DNA of 64,000 bases from Paenibacillus sp. FSL K6-1330 (GCF_037976825.1 NZ_CP150269.1:2927501-2991500), one strand, 5' to 3'. Counted from the stretch's first letter, positions 43,026 through 52,729 are shown. Notes: a model not told the origin generated them from the letters alone. A program made the numbers and translations.

Positions 43026-44492
43026 ATGAATCAGCCTTGCAGATTGGTACATGGGGAAGTGTTGGGCGAGCGTTACGTGATTGACCGCGTGATTGGTGAA
43101 GGGGGCATGAGCTGTGTATATCTAGCCGAGGATCAGAAACTGCCCGGGAAGAAATGGGCAGTGAAAGAGAGCTTGTCTGAACCCGGTATGCAGCGCGCCG
43201 TTCAGGATGAGGCACAGCTTCTGATTAAACTCAGTCACCCGCGGCTGCCCCGTATTGTCGATTTTTTTCATGTTCAGGATACCGGCTACACCTATTTAGT
43301 TATGGATTATATTCAGGGCATGACATTGGAGAAGTACTTCCGAGGATATCGGGGAAATGTGAATCCGGACTTCATTATGGAACTGATCGAGCAATTGCTG
43401 GATGTTCTGGAGTATCTCCATAATCACGAACCTCAGGTTATATTCCGAGATTTAAAGCCATCGAACATTATGCTGACCGATCAGCTGGAGGTTAGACTCA
43501 TCGATTTTGGAATCGCGAGAAGTTATAAACAGGAGAGTGGCGAGGATACGGTCAAGCTAGGCACGGTTGGATTTGCAGCGCCGGAGCAATACGGAGGAAG
43601 GCAAAGCGATGCGAGATCGGACCTGTATGGACTTGGTGCGCTTCTGCTTTATCTCTCAACCGGAGGCAAATTCAGTGAATGGATAACGGGCGTGGAGCGA
43701 CATATTCGTGGCGATTTACCAAGAGAGCTTGTGCCCGTTATCCGAAAGCTGCTGCAGTATGCTCCGGAGCACCGATATCAATCCACAGTAGAGGTTCGTT
43801 CAGCACTAAACAGGCAGCAGTCGATTACTGCGAATATTGCGGGTGTTCAGTCCAACACGCTAGCCGGGACGCTTGTGACGGCCGTATTGGGGACATCGTC
43901 CGGTGTAGGAACAACGCATAGCTGTATCGCATTTGGTCATTACTTGGCATCAAGGTACGGGAAGGTAGCGATCGTGGAAATGAGCGCAAAATCCACCGCC
44001 TTTACCCGGATTCAGGAAATTGCCGAGGGCGGGAAGCTGGGATCTATCCGAAAATTCGAAATCAACGGGATTCATTTCTGGCGGCAAACGGCCAGAACGG
44101 AAGTTATTTCGCTGCTCGGAGGCAGCTACGATGCAGTTGTGTTGGATTTGGGAGCATACCGGGACAGCGAACGGCTTGAGGAGTTCCTTCGGGCTGATCT
44201 GCCTATCGTTATCGGATCAGGAGCGGAGTGGCGACAGCATGATGTGGTGACGCTGGCCCGGATGCTGTTAAGACACCCACAGGCGGCAAGGATCTATGCA
44301 CTGCCTCTTGCAGGAGAAGAAACAATTCAAGAAATGAGAAGAACGCTAGGAACGAATAAAGTTTATTCTTTACCCCTGCAATTGGATCCGTTTGAAGTAC
44401 CGGACAGCAGCAGGGAGGCATTTGCACAGTTATTTCAGGACTACTTGCCGCCGGCAGAAAGGAAGCGAAGATTCAGGTTTCTAAAGAATTAA
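43026..44492 (+). CDS. Ser/Thr protein kinase fused to a ParA/TadZ-like domain
   Basis: A 488-residue protein. The N-terminal kinase (about 17-265) has the glycine loop IGEGGMSCVY, the ATP lysine K47 (WAVKE), the catalytic loop FRDLKPSN (D142, N147; the usual HRD histidine is phenylalanine), DFG at 160-162 and APEQY. The C-terminal half (about 283-488) opens with VLGTSSGVGTTHS (around 287-299), a P-loop-like strand as in ParA/MinD/TadZ proteins but without the P-loop lysine, followed by VAIVEMS and AVVLDLG. There is no membrane helix. I infer a phosphorylation-linked controller for the secretion-like machine encoded downstream. First gene of a ten-gene run; 28 bases to the next. Confidence 0.88.
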   Translation: MNQPCRLVHGEVLGERYVIDRVIGEGGMSCVYLAEDQKLPGKKWAVKESLSEPGMQRAVQDEAQLLIKLSHPRLPRIVDFFHVQDTGYTYLVMDYIQGMTLEKYFRGYRGNVNPDFIMELIEQLLDVLEYLHNHEPQVIFRDLKPSNIMLTDQLEVRLIDFGIARSYKQESGEDTVKLGTVGFAAPEQYGGRQSDARSDLYGLGALLLYLSTGGKFSEWITGVERHIRGDLPRELVPVIRKLLQYAPEHRYQSTVEVRSALNRQQSITANIAGVQSNTLAGTLVTAVLGTSSGVGTTHSCIAFGHYLASRYGKVAIVEMSAKSTAFTRIQEIAEGGKLGSIRKFEINGIHFWRQTARTEVISLLGGSYDAVVLDLGAYRDSERLEEFLRADLPIVIGSGAEWRQHDVVTLARMLLRHPQAARIYALPLAGEETIQEMRRTLGTNKVYSLPLQLDPFEVPDSSREAFAQLFQDYLPPAERKRRFRFLKN

Positions 44493-44520
44493 CCGCATTT
44501 GAACTGAAGGAGATGAAGCA

Positions 44521-45630
44521 ATGCCGATTATCAGGAGGCGCAGCCGCAAACTGATATTTGCTGGACTTGCCGGCGCAGCCGTAACGGGTGCCGTATGTGC
44601 TGGTACAATGATGTATTATGTGCACGGTTATAAAGAGCAGCAGAATGTAGAGCGTACTAAATACGAGCAGCGAATCACGGAGCTTGAAGAGACACAGCTG
44701 CAGCAGCTCAATTCAATGAAGGTTGCATGGGTTCCGTTAAAAGATATTCCGCCTGGTCATTTCATAGATGCAAAGGATATTAAGGAAGTGCGTTTGCCTG
44801 ATGACGGTTCTTCCGGCAATCTGTTCTCGGTCAAGGAAGAGATCGCAGGGAAGGGGGCTAAGATCGAGCTGCTGCAGGGAACACCGATTACCCGCTCGAT
44901 GCTCTTTGAAGAAGAGCCGACACCGTCTGATCTCCGTCATCGGGAGATGAAGTCCGTATATCTGCCAAGCAATTTACGCCAAGGGGATGTGATCGATGTA
45001 AGGGTTCAATTTCCTACCGGACAGGATTATATCATTTTATCCAAAAAGAAGATCGACAAGCTTCAAAATCCGGCGTTCTGGACGACGTTAAGCGAACAGG
45101 AGATTTTATTGCTTTCCAGCGCTTTGGTGGATGCTTATCTGCATGATGCAACGCTTTATGCACTCACCTATGTAGAGCCGGAGCTGCAAGATAGAGCGAT
45201 TCCTAACTATCCTCCGAACGCTGAAGTAACGAAGCTGATTACAAGCAACCCGAATATTGTGAAGAAAGCTGAGAAGTTTTTCGAGGTTACGCTGCGAAAC
45301 ACGCTGGAAGAGGATTTAAAGAAGCTTCAACCGAATCAGCAGGCTCAGGTATCTGACATGCATCATAACTCGATCTTTGCTAGCGGTGCAAGGAGTCCGG
45401 ACTACTGGAGTCCTGCGTCCAACATAAGCCCCCAAGCAAAATCTTCAACGGATACGGAATGGAATAACGCTGACATCCGTTCTGACGATGAGACAAATAC
45501 AGGGACTCCGCTTCGTGAAGAGCGGGATTCAGAAGCAGAGCAGATTTTGGGATCATCCGGCTCGCCAGAATCCCAGAATAGCAGTGATAGGGAATTACAA
45601 GAAGCGGAGTTGATATTCTCAAGTCCTTAG
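44521..45630 (+). CDS. SAF-domain protein, CpaB/RcpC-like
   Basis: A 369-residue protein with one N-terminal membrane helix (about 11-33), a coiled-coil stretch (EQQNVERTKYEQRITELEETQLQQL) and a SAF domain (about 67-135: VAWVPLKDIPPGHFIDAKDIKEV... ITRSMLF), then VRQ-type barrel (LPSNLRQGDVIDVRV). The tail from about 270 is Ser/Asn/Glu-rich and likely disordered. This is the layout of CpaB/RcpC, the periplasmic or wall-side component of Tad pilus systems. RBS GAAGGAGA. Confidence 0.82.
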   Translation: MPIIRRRSRKLIFAGLAGAAVTGAVCAGTMMYYVHGYKEQQNVERTKYEQRITELEETQLQQLNSMKVAWVPLKDIPPGHFIDAKDIKEVRLPDDGSSGNLFSVKEEIAGKGAKIELLQGTPITRSMLFEEEPTPSDLRHREMKSVYLPSNLRQGDVIDVRVQFPTGQDYIILSKKKIDKLQNPAFWTTLSEQEILLLSSALVDAYLHDATLYALTYVEPELQDRAIPNYPPNAEVTKLITSNPNIVKKAEKFFEVTLRNTLEEDLKKLQPNQQAQVSDMHHNSIFASGARSPDYWSPASNISPQAKSSTDTEWNNADIRSDDETNTGTPLREERDSEAEQILGSSGSPESQNSSDRELQEAELIFSSP

Positions 45631-45683
45631 TAAGACAAGGCGAACCCCGAAGAACAGATGGTATGTGAAGGAGTGTAATCAAA

Positions 45684-46391
45684 GTGAAGACGTGGATATT
45701 TACAGGCATCTGTGATAAGAGCGACATGCTTCTCTTTATGTGCAAAATATTAGCCAATGGAGACAATAGAGTACTGCTCGTGGATGGTGCGATTGATGCG
45801 AAGTACAAACATTGCATAGGCGTGATACATCCACAGCTGCCGGTTATGGAGTTTGCCGGATTCGACGTGGCAACCGGATTTGAGAACTATACGTCGCTGA
45901 TGGACTATTTGGAGGAAACAGACGAGAAGAAATATGACTATATCGTCATGGACGTGGAGAAGACGGAATTCCTGGACAAGATGCAGTGGGATACAGCAGA
46001 TGCCCATGTTTGGGTTAGCGGGTTTGAGGTAACAGGACTGCGTAAGAGTACGGCCTTGCTTGATGAACTGAGAGCTTCAAGAACAGATGCTCCGCTACCG
46101 CCGTTCCACCGGGTATATGTTCAGGTCATTGAAGATTTGATGGATGAAACCTACATTGAAGGCTATCTGGAAGACAGCCGGATTCAGTGGCTGGGTCCTC
46201 CCGTGAAAATGCCATGGGATGAATTGTTTTTCGCCTTGAAAATAAAAAATGAACATGCAGGAAGATTGGGCATCAAGCCATTGTCCAGACAGTATAAACG
46301 ATCGCTTACCGAACTTCTCCGCCTTTTAACGGAAATGGAGCAGCGGCATATTCGCCGGGCGCTTCGGCAAGCAGGAAGGAGGCATGCATGA
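45684..46391 (+). CDS. Degenerate ParA/TadZ-like protein
   Basis: A 235-residue soluble protein I can place only by fold resemblance. It starts with a beta-strand/loop (WIFTGICDKSDMLLFMCKIL) where a P-loop should be, but without G-K-T. It continues with VLLVDGA and YDYIVMDVEKTEF, as in the Walker B strands of ParA-type proteins. The C-terminus is helical and very basic (RHIRRALRQAGRRH). It is most likely an inactive or nucleotide-free relative of TadZ. Start GTG 45684 has AAGGAG; it overlaps the next gene by four bases. Confidence 0.7.
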   Translation: MKTWIFTGICDKSDMLLFMCKILANGDNRVLLVDGAIDAKYKHCIGVIHPQLPVMEFAGFDVATGFENYTSLMDYLEETDEKKYDYIVMDVEKTEFLDKMQWDTADAHVWVSGFEVTGLRKSTALLDELRASRTDAPLPPFHRVYVQVIEDLMDETYIEGYLEDSRIQWLGPPVKMPWDELFFALKIKNEHAGRLGIKPLSRQYKRSLTELLRLLTEMEQRHIRRALRQAGRRHA

Positions 46392-47257
46392 GTCTGATTG
46401 CTGTATGGAGTCCCTTGAAGAGCGGCAGTGGCAGTACGATGTTGGCTTCGAGCTTACCTATCGTATTGGCGCTTGAATATCAGGTTAAAGTGCTCCTCGC
46501 CCATGGTGGACATGCAGGGGAACGAGTGGAGCAAGCCTTTACCTATAAACAGGAAGCATTAGATTATATGACGGCATTTCAAGATACCGGAATGGATGCC
46601 TTGGAACGGCTTCGTGCAAGCGGGCGTCTGAGCCCAGAGAATGTACGCAATTATACCTTGCCGCTCCTGTCTGATCGGCTCGATCTTTTATGTGGACCGA
46701 AACCGATGTCTGCCGATGCTATACATACAACAGGAAATGCGGAGGACAGGAAACAGGCAGAACTTATGACCAGAGTTATGGAGTCCTCCAAGCGAAGTTA
46801 CGACATCAGGGTAGCCGATGCAGGAAATGGAGTTCCTGGTGCGGCAGATCGGGCGATACTTCAAGCGGCTGACTTAATCGTAGTTGGTTTGAATCAGAAT
46901 TTACATATCCTGGAGAGTGCGATTGAACAGGAGAGGTTGCCTCCAGAAGTGAGTGACAAGGCATGCTTGTATATCGTCGGCAAATACGACCGGGATAGCC
47001 ATTGTACACTGCAAAATATCAAGCGCCGCTTTGGCATCAAGACGACGGTACTCGGTGTTCCGTATTGTTCCGGAATGACGGATGCATGGAATATGCGCTC
47101 AGTTATGCCCTACATGCAGCGAAGCCGGGGAGGCGCTGACCTGAAACGCATGAGCTCACTGTATAATGCGGTTCGTAATCTGGCGGATGCCGTGGCTGAA
47201 CAGCTTGGTCTTCCTGCTGGCGGTTCGAAACTGGGAGGCCTGCATGCTCTTGGGTAA
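46388..47257 (+). CDS. ParA/TadZ (CpaE)-like protein with altered P-loop
   Basis: A 289-residue protein opening with AVWSPLKSGSGSTMLASSL. In the deviant Walker A of ParA/MinD this should read K-G-G-x-G-K-S/T; here the first lysine (K11) stays but the P-loop lysine is serine (S16). YDIRVADAGNGVPGAADRAIL and ADLIVVGLNQN match the following strands. TadZ/CpaE proteins place Tad machines in the cell; ATP hydrolysis is doubtful here. Its 3' end overlaps the ATPase gene by 14 bases. Confidence 0.78.
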   Translation: MSLIAVWSPLKSGSGSTMLASSLPIVLALEYQVKVLLAHGGHAGERVEQAFTYKQEALDYMTAFQDTGMDALERLRASGRLSPENVRNYTLPLLSDRLDLLCGPKPMSADAIHTTGNAEDRKQAELMTRVMESSKRSYDIRVADAGNGVPGAADRAILQAADLIVVGLNQNLHILESAIEQERLPPEVSDKACLYIVGKYDRDSHCTLQNIKRRFGIKTTVLGVPYCSGMTDAWNMRSVMPYMQRSRGGADLKRMSSLYNAVRNLADAVAEQLGLPAGGSKLGGLHALG

Positions 47258-49148
47258 TTCCTTGAATACGATATGGATCATCGTCATGATTTTGTTTGTA
47301 TTGCTGTTTGTATATCTGCGTTATTTGGATACCCGAAAACCGGTGGCTACGATTTCGCGGGGATCGGACCCCTATTCTCTTGAAGCTATGACTGCGTTTG
47401 TTAAAGAAAGCCTTCATCAGCTGACGCACAGTCAGTTGTCTGATTTAGGGTTGCACGAAGAGGAGTATCGCCGCAGGCTGAACAAGCGAAGCGAATTGAG
47501 AAGTGCCCTCAAGGGCTGCGTTTCCGGAGATGTGCTGGATAAGGCGTATGTAAAGGATTTTTTAAAGCAGCTCCTGGTAAGAGACCTAGGTTTGAACGAG
47601 TCCAACATTCATGCAGCCATTCCGTTCGAAAACCTGACCGAGTTAACAGCCCAGGATCAATTCGAGATCATATTATACCTGTATAAGCAGAGGCACGGAG
47701 AGGATGCTCTATCCGTACTTCTTGAAACGTATGATCTAGCAGAGCCGCGCGTGATTCCAGGTTATGGAGAGGGCAGCGTCTATGCGGTTACCGCGGAAGA
47801 CATCGCATATATCTATGAGTCAGAGCAGCGTCCGCTCTTGTTTCCGGAGAAGCTGGACATCGTCGTTCAGCGCATATATCAGCAGTACAAAGGCTTTTCC
47901 GTTGTGGATGAAATCAGGGATCAACGGATTGACGGGATCAGTGGCGGCGTTAGTGGCATTCCTGTTAATCGTGACAGCGGGCAGGATATTTTTCACTCCG
48001 AGGATGAGTTTTTGGGGCTAAGTTTTTCGCATCCCGAATCGCCAGCAACAGGCTGTGAGAGTGTGTGGATTTTTTATCGAGGGGTGTCGCTGCATCTAGC
48101 TTTTTTATCATTTGGTTCGATGCTGGAACTTAAGAGGGTATGTCAAAACATATACAAATACAATCATCCTGGGCAGCTTTCAGAAGCTAGCGGTTATAAA
48201 GTGAATGAAATGAAGGATGGCTCCAGGGTCGTTGTGGTCCGGCCCCCATTTGCCGAGTCCTGGGCGTTCTTTGTCCGCAAGTTTGATCTGCCCAAGGCTT
48301 CGCTGGATCAGTTAATTACGGGAAACGGCTCCGAATTGGTGATCGGTTTGTTGAGGTATTTAATGAAAGGCAGCCGGATTACGGCAATCACCGGTGCTCA
48401 GGGATCCGGAAAAACAACGCTGCTCATGGCGATGGTGGGTCATATTTATGCGTCTTATACTCTTCGGGTTCAGGAGATGGCCTTTGAGCTGCATTTAAGG
48501 AAAATCTACAGCCGCAGGAATATTCTCAGCTTCAGGGAAACCGAGCATATTAGTGGGCAGGCAGGTCTGGATCTGCAGAAGAAAACGGACGGTACCGTTA
48601 ATATTCTTGGTGAGGTTGCCAGTGACGAGGTTGCGTCATGGATGATACAGATGTCTCAAGTGGCAAGTTTGTTTACCGTGTTTACCCATCATGCCAAGAC
48701 ATTCAAAGACCTTGTACAATCCTTGCGCAACTCCTTGCTCAAGAGCGGCGTTTTCAGGCAAGAGCATATTGCTGAGCAGCAGGTGGTCAGCGTGATCAAC
48801 TTTGATATTCATCTTAGAAGAGACGCTGACGGTAACCGTTACATAGAGCGTATTACAGAGTGCATCCCGGTTGAGAAGGGATCCCTGCCACCATTCGAGG
48901 GAACTTCGGAAAAACGCTGGAAGAGCAGCATGGAGGAGTATTTTCAGCTAAGTGCAGAACATATGCGGAGATTGAACGAATTAAGTTATTTCGTATCCCG
49001 TAATGTAATTGAATACCGGGACGGTGCCTATATCGCTGCCGCCAAGTTATCCGAAAGCAGTGTTCGTGAAATGTCCGAGCAGATGCATCCGGAAGATGCC
49101 GAAGAATTCAGAGTGTTTCTGGCTTCGGGTTGGGGGGAACAAAAGTGA
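47244..49148 (+). CDS. Membrane-anchored CpaF/TadA-type secretion ATPase
   Basis: A 634-residue protein. An unusual N-terminal membrane helix (about 8-26) is followed by a helical region, then a type II/IV secretion ATPase core: GAQGSGKTT at 384-392, Walker B-like VNILGEVASDEVASWMIQ (near 455) and THHAKT, equivalent to the usual GEVRG.EA...L and THAN. Conserved arginines and acidic boxes are only partly kept. It should power assembly of pilin-like subunits. Start ATG 47244 has GGGAGG seven bases before; an earlier in-frame start would lie deep inside the preceding gene. Confidence 0.82.
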   Translation: MLLGNSLNTIWIIVMILFVLLFVYLRYLDTRKPVATISRGSDPYSLEAMTAFVKESLHQLTHSQLSDLGLHEEEYRRRLNKRSELRSALKGCVSGDVLDKAYVKDFLKQLLVRDLGLNESNIHAAIPFENLTELTAQDQFEIILYLYKQRHGEDALSVLLETYDLAEPRVIPGYGEGSVYAVTAEDIAYIYESEQRPLLFPEKLDIVVQRIYQQYKGFSVVDEIRDQRIDGISGGVSGIPVNRDSGQDIFHSEDEFLGLSFSHPESPATGCESVWIFYRGVSLHLAFLSFGSMLELKRVCQNIYKYNHPGQLSEASGYKVNEMKDGSRVVVVRPPFAESWAFFVRKFDLPKASLDQLITGNGSELVIGLLRYLMKGSRITAITGAQGSGKTTLLMAMVGHIYASYTLRVQEMAFELHLRKIYSRRNILSFRETEHISGQAGLDLQKKTDGTVNILGEVASDEVASWMIQMSQVASLFTVFTHHAKTFKDLVQSLRNSLLKSGVFRQEHIAEQQVVSVINFDIHLRRDADGNRYIERITECIPVEKGSLPPFEGTSEKRWKSSMEEYFQLSAEHMRRLNELSYFVSRNVIEYRDGAYIAAAKLSESSVREMSEQMHPEDAEEFRVFLASGWGEQK

Positions 49149-51217
49149 CCTCTAAAGATGTGTTAATACTGATTTTAATCATATCTCTGGCACTGTTTTC
49201 CATCACATTCGGTATCATGTCGTGGATGAACAGGAGACGAGGGGATCGTGAGGTAACTCCCGTCAAGGTGGATGCGGGCGAGGTGAGATCCTTGCGGGGG
49301 ATGTACCGGCAATGGTTTCAATTGGCCTATATGTATGGGATGAAGCTCCCGCTAATCAAAGCCTATCTTAAACGGATCAGACAGCGGATCGCGATCATGC
49401 ATCCTTACGACGAAATATCACTCCGGTTTGAAACAGTGAGGCTAGCCTTGGCGATAACCGGCACGATCGGGTTAACCGCCATGCTTCTTATATGGAGTCA
49501 TCCGGACTTGGGGTTTATTATCATTGTTATTCTCGTAGCAACGGTTATTAACAATATGCTCATTGAGATGTTCATTAACCGACTGGAACGAAAAATACTT
49601 ATCCAATCGGTTGAATTGTTCTCCTCCGTCCGTCATCACTATCAGCAGCATGGAATGGTAGAGGAAGCTTTGTACGAGGGGGCGGAGACTTCTGGACATG
49701 AAATCTCTATGCATGCCCATCGGATCTACAATGCTTTGGTATCCCACGATCCTGATGACGAGTTGGAGAGGTATTATGAGGTAGCGCCGAACCGATATCT
49801 TAAAGCGTTTGCGGGTATTTCACATCTGGTCATGGAGTTTGGCGATCATGCGAGAAAACAAGGCTCAATCTATCTGCATGGACTAAGCGGATTGACCAAG
49901 GAGATCCAATTGGAAATATTGCGCAGAGACAAGCTGGATTATTTAATGAAGGGCTTGAATGTGATTGCGTTGGCGCCGGTCTTTTTCACCAAACCGATTG
50001 AACGCTGGGCCAGAAGCAGTTTTCCATCGATGGATGTGTTTTATATGAGCAAGCTTGGGTATATGACCAAGATATCCATTTATGTCATTATTCTCATTTC
50101 TTATATCTTGCTTCAGAAGCTCCAGCAAAATCGAGAAACGGATTACCGCGCTCAGGTTCAGAAAATGACCTTGGAAGAAAGGATGTACCGAATTCCTGTT
50201 ATGCGCTGGCTTGTGAAGGTGATGGCTCCGACACCCGGTACGGTGAAATATGACAGGCAGATACGGTTACTAAAGGAAAGCAACGCGAGAATCAAGTTCG
50301 AATGGCTCTATATCAGAAGGGTGACGTTTTTCCTCCTGGCTTTCTTCCTGTCGTTGTCGCTGGCAGCAGGCCTGCATGTGCAGGCAAAACATCATCTGCT
50401 GTATGTCCCCGTTTCCCTGAACCATTCCCTGTTCGGCCAGATGAATGAGATCGAGCGTCGGCAGGCAGAAGAAACGGTTGAGCGTGATCGGCTGCTAATG
50501 GAACAATTGCATATGTCGCCGGATGTAACTGATGATCAGATCAAACAGATGGTCAGTGAGACAGACCCTATTGGATTGACCAAAGAACAAGTTGAAATCA
50601 CAACCGATCGAATTATGACTAAACTGCAGCGCTATGATAGCGAGTATTTGAAATGGTGGGAGTTGCTCCTATCCTTTCTGGCAGGTGTGGCTGCATATGC
50701 GGCGCCATTATGGCTGCTGCATTTTCACCGGAAAGTTCGCAATATGGAAATGCGGCATGAAATTTATCAATTTCAGACGGTCATCTCTATATTGCGTGGA
50801 ATGGAGCGAATCTCGGTTGAGGGCATATTAGAATGGCTTAATCGGTTTGCCGTTATTTTTAAGATTCCCATTCAAAAAAGCTTGCTTCATTACGAACATG
50901 GCGCACAGTTGGCTTTGCTGGAGTTGAAGGAAGACGTCTGGTTTCCTGAATTTCAGCGGCTCGTGGACAAGCTGCTGCTTGCGGTGGATAAAGTACCGAT
51001 CAAGGATGTTTTTGATGATCTCGATGGAGAAATGATATTCAGTTTCGAGCAGCGCAAGCAGGAATATGAAGCGATGATCGACACGAAGGCCGCATGGGGG
51101 CGAATGATCGGTTTTACTCCGATGTATGCGCTGATCTTTATGTATCTTGTCATTCCGCTAATCGGCATGAGTTTCTCCCAGATGGAAACGTACTATGAGC
51201 AAATTCAACGATTATAA
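49145..51217 (+). CDS. TadB/TadC-like inner-membrane platform protein, apparently both halves in one chain
   Basis: A 690-residue membrane protein. One helix near 7-25, a pair near 95-150 and two near 270-340 form the first half; helices near 390-410, 520-545 and 655-675 form the second, with soluble helical blocks between them. Canonical Tad systems have two separate proteins (TadB, TadC) of about 300 residues each, so this length suggests a fusion. Start GTG 49145 shares GTGA with the previous stop. The next gene is 73 bases further. Confidence 0.72.
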   Translation: MTSKDVLILILIISLALFSITFGIMSWMNRRRGDREVTPVKVDAGEVRSLRGMYRQWFQLAYMYGMKLPLIKAYLKRIRQRIAIMHPYDEISLRFETVRLALAITGTIGLTAMLLIWSHPDLGFIIIVILVATVINNMLIEMFINRLERKILIQSVELFSSVRHHYQQHGMVEEALYEGAETSGHEISMHAHRIYNALVSHDPDDELERYYEVAPNRYLKAFAGISHLVMEFGDHARKQGSIYLHGLSGLTKEIQLEILRRDKLDYLMKGLNVIALAPVFFTKPIERWARSSFPSMDVFYMSKLGYMTKISIYVIILISYILLQKLQQNRETDYRAQVQKMTLEERMYRIPVMRWLVKVMAPTPGTVKYDRQIRLLKESNARIKFEWLYIRRVTFFLLAFFLSLSLAAGLHVQAKHHLLYVPVSLNHSLFGQMNEIERRQAEETVERDRLLMEQLHMSPDVTDDQIKQMVSETDPIGLTKEQVEITTDRIMTKLQRYDSEYLKWWELLLSFLAGVAAYAAPLWLLHFHRKVRNMEMRHEIYQFQTVISILRGMERISVEGILEWLNRFAVIFKIPIQKSLLHYEHGAQLALLELKEDVWFPEFQRLVDKLLLAVDKVPIKDVFDDLDGEMIFSFEQRKQEYEAMIDTKAAWGRMIGFTPMYALIFMYLVIPLIGMSFSQMETYYEQIQRL

Positions 51218-51290
51218 CGACACGAGGATGGGTCAACTGGAATTAGATCAGTAGATTTAAAAAATAAATAAAAGAATGAGGGAGATTTCA

Positions 51291-51749
51291 ATGAATAATG
51301 CATCATCCGCTTTAAAGGTTGCAGCAGGTATATTTCTGACCATTGCTCTGATTACCATTGTTGTTATTTTGTTTATCTCGGCGCAGGAGGCAACCAAAAC
51401 TGCTCAGAACAACTTTTCAGATATTCAGACAGAGCTGTCCCAGGCAGCATTTACCGTATATGACGGAACAACCATCAGCGGTTCTCAGGTGACAAACGCA
51501 CTGCGCAAATACAAGGACAAGGATCAATTTGGCGTTTTCATAGCAACAGGCAAAAATAAAGCAGGGCAATGGTACGGCAATGTGTTGGAGAAGGACGGTT
51601 CGATTCCCAATCCGGATTCAAGACAGGGAAATATCGAACACGTTATGGATGAGAAAAGCCCGGAGTACGTCAATCCAAGCGGGAAATTCAAGGCCACCAT
51701 CGTTAAGGATGATTCCAACGTGATCAGAGGCATCAAGTTTGATCAATAG
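51291..51749 (+). CDS. Pilin-like protein with N-terminal hydrophobic helix
   Basis: A 152-residue protein: short polar start MNNASSALK, then a hydrophobic helix (VAAGIFLTIALITIVVILFISA, about 10-31), then a soluble domain with a GFVFIA-type strand (FGVFIATGKNK). The layout resembles type IV or Flp pilins and pseudopilins. The classical G/E cleavage site before the helix is not present, so processing by a prepilin peptidase is doubtful. RBS GAGGGAGA. It probably forms the filament or part of the pseudopilus. Confidence 0.65.
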   Translation: MNNASSALKVAAGIFLTIALITIVVILFISAQEATKTAQNNFSDIQTELSQAAFTVYDGTTISGSQVTNALRKYKDKDQFGVFIATGKNKAGQWYGNVLEKDGSIPNPDSRQGNIEHVMDEKSPEYVNPSGKFKATIVKDDSNVIRGIKFDQ

Positions 51750-51773
51750 TTATGAATGGAAAGGTGAATTGCC

Positions 51774-52169
51774 TTGCGTGAACAAACGATAAGCGCGCTG
51801 GAAATGGCAGCAGGGGTGGCATTATTTCTTGGCGCAGCCCTGTATGCATTGCATATTCAGACGATGGTTGATGGCGGTATATCAGCCGCAGGGAGAATGA
51901 CTCAGGAGCAGCATGCGGGTGTGATCACCGTAGAGATGACGAACGAGAACAGGAAGCTCATTTATAAGGGGAGCGAAGTATTATTCACGCTGCGAGAGGT
52001 TCAAGCAGGCGGCTTCAATATGTATGTAGATGGAGCACTGTTCCGATCAGGACGTAATCCGGAGGAGCTGGATCTCTCGATCATTGATATGAACGCCCGT
52101 TATGCTACGGAATACGTTCGGAGAATCAATGGAGATGTGGAAAGCATCCAGTTTGTTAAAGTGAGGTAA
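51774..52169 (+). CDS. Small pilin-like membrane protein
   Basis: A 131-residue protein with a short N-terminus (MREQTISALEMA), a hydrophobic helix (about 12-28) and a soluble part of about 95 residues. It follows the previous gene by 24 bases; start TTG 51774 has AAAGGTGA. No known family is recognised; position and layout suggest a minor pseudopilin. Confidence 0.6.
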   Translation: MREQTISALEMAAGVALFLGAALYALHIQTMVDGGISAAGRMTQEQHAGVITVEMTNENRKLIYKGSEVLFTLREVQAGGFNMYVDGALFRSGRNPEELDLSIIDMNARYATEYVRRINGDVESIQFVKVR

Positions 52170-52174
52170 CAGCA

Positions 52175-52729
52175 ATGTCAAACTCGGTTTCGAAATGGTT
52201 TGCTGCCTTTCTGGCACTTCTTCTGCTGTACTTGGTTCCCGCAGGTGAGATGGCTAGAAGACAGGATGATCTGTCACGACTTGTTGTTTATCAATCCGTC
52301 ACCAAATTCGTGGACAGTGTTCGTACGAAGGGGTATATTACTCCGATCATGTACAATGACTTCCTGCAAGAGCTGGCAGCCACCGGGAACATTTACAATG
52401 TGGAGATGGAGCACCACCACAAGAAGTACCACCCGGAATATGGGGATCCTTCAGATCCTGGTACATTCCTGAATCGTTATTCAGTCGTATATGATGCTTA
52501 CTATCAGGAAGATGTTATGGGATATTTGTTCCCGGAGTCGAATGTTGATAAACACGATGATAGACGCCGATACCGCTTAACGGCCGGAGATCACTTCCAG
52601 GTAAGTGTCAGTTCTCTGAATCGAACACCCGGACTGATCATGTTCGATGCGCTGACCGGATCAAATTCAGGTGGAAAAGCAGCAATCGCATTCCCATACG
52701 GAGGCTTGGTTCTGAATGAAGATTACTGA
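52175..52729 (+). CDS. Pseudopilin-like protein of unknown family
   Basis: A 184-residue protein with N-terminal hydrophobic helix (about 8-25) and a soluble domain rich in His, Tyr and Asp (EMEHHHKKYHPEYGDPSD). It starts five bases after the preceding stop and its own stop overlaps the next gene by 14 bases. Function not known. Confidence 0.6.
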   Translation: MSNSVSKWFAAFLALLLLYLVPAGEMARRQDDLSRLVVYQSVTKFVDSVRTKGYITPIMYNDFLQELAATGNIYNVEMEHHHKKYHPEYGDPSDPGTFLNRYSVVYDAYYQEDVMGYLFPESNVDKHDDRRRYRLTAGDHFQVSVSSLNRTPGLIMFDALTGSNSGGKAAIAFPYGGLVLNEDY

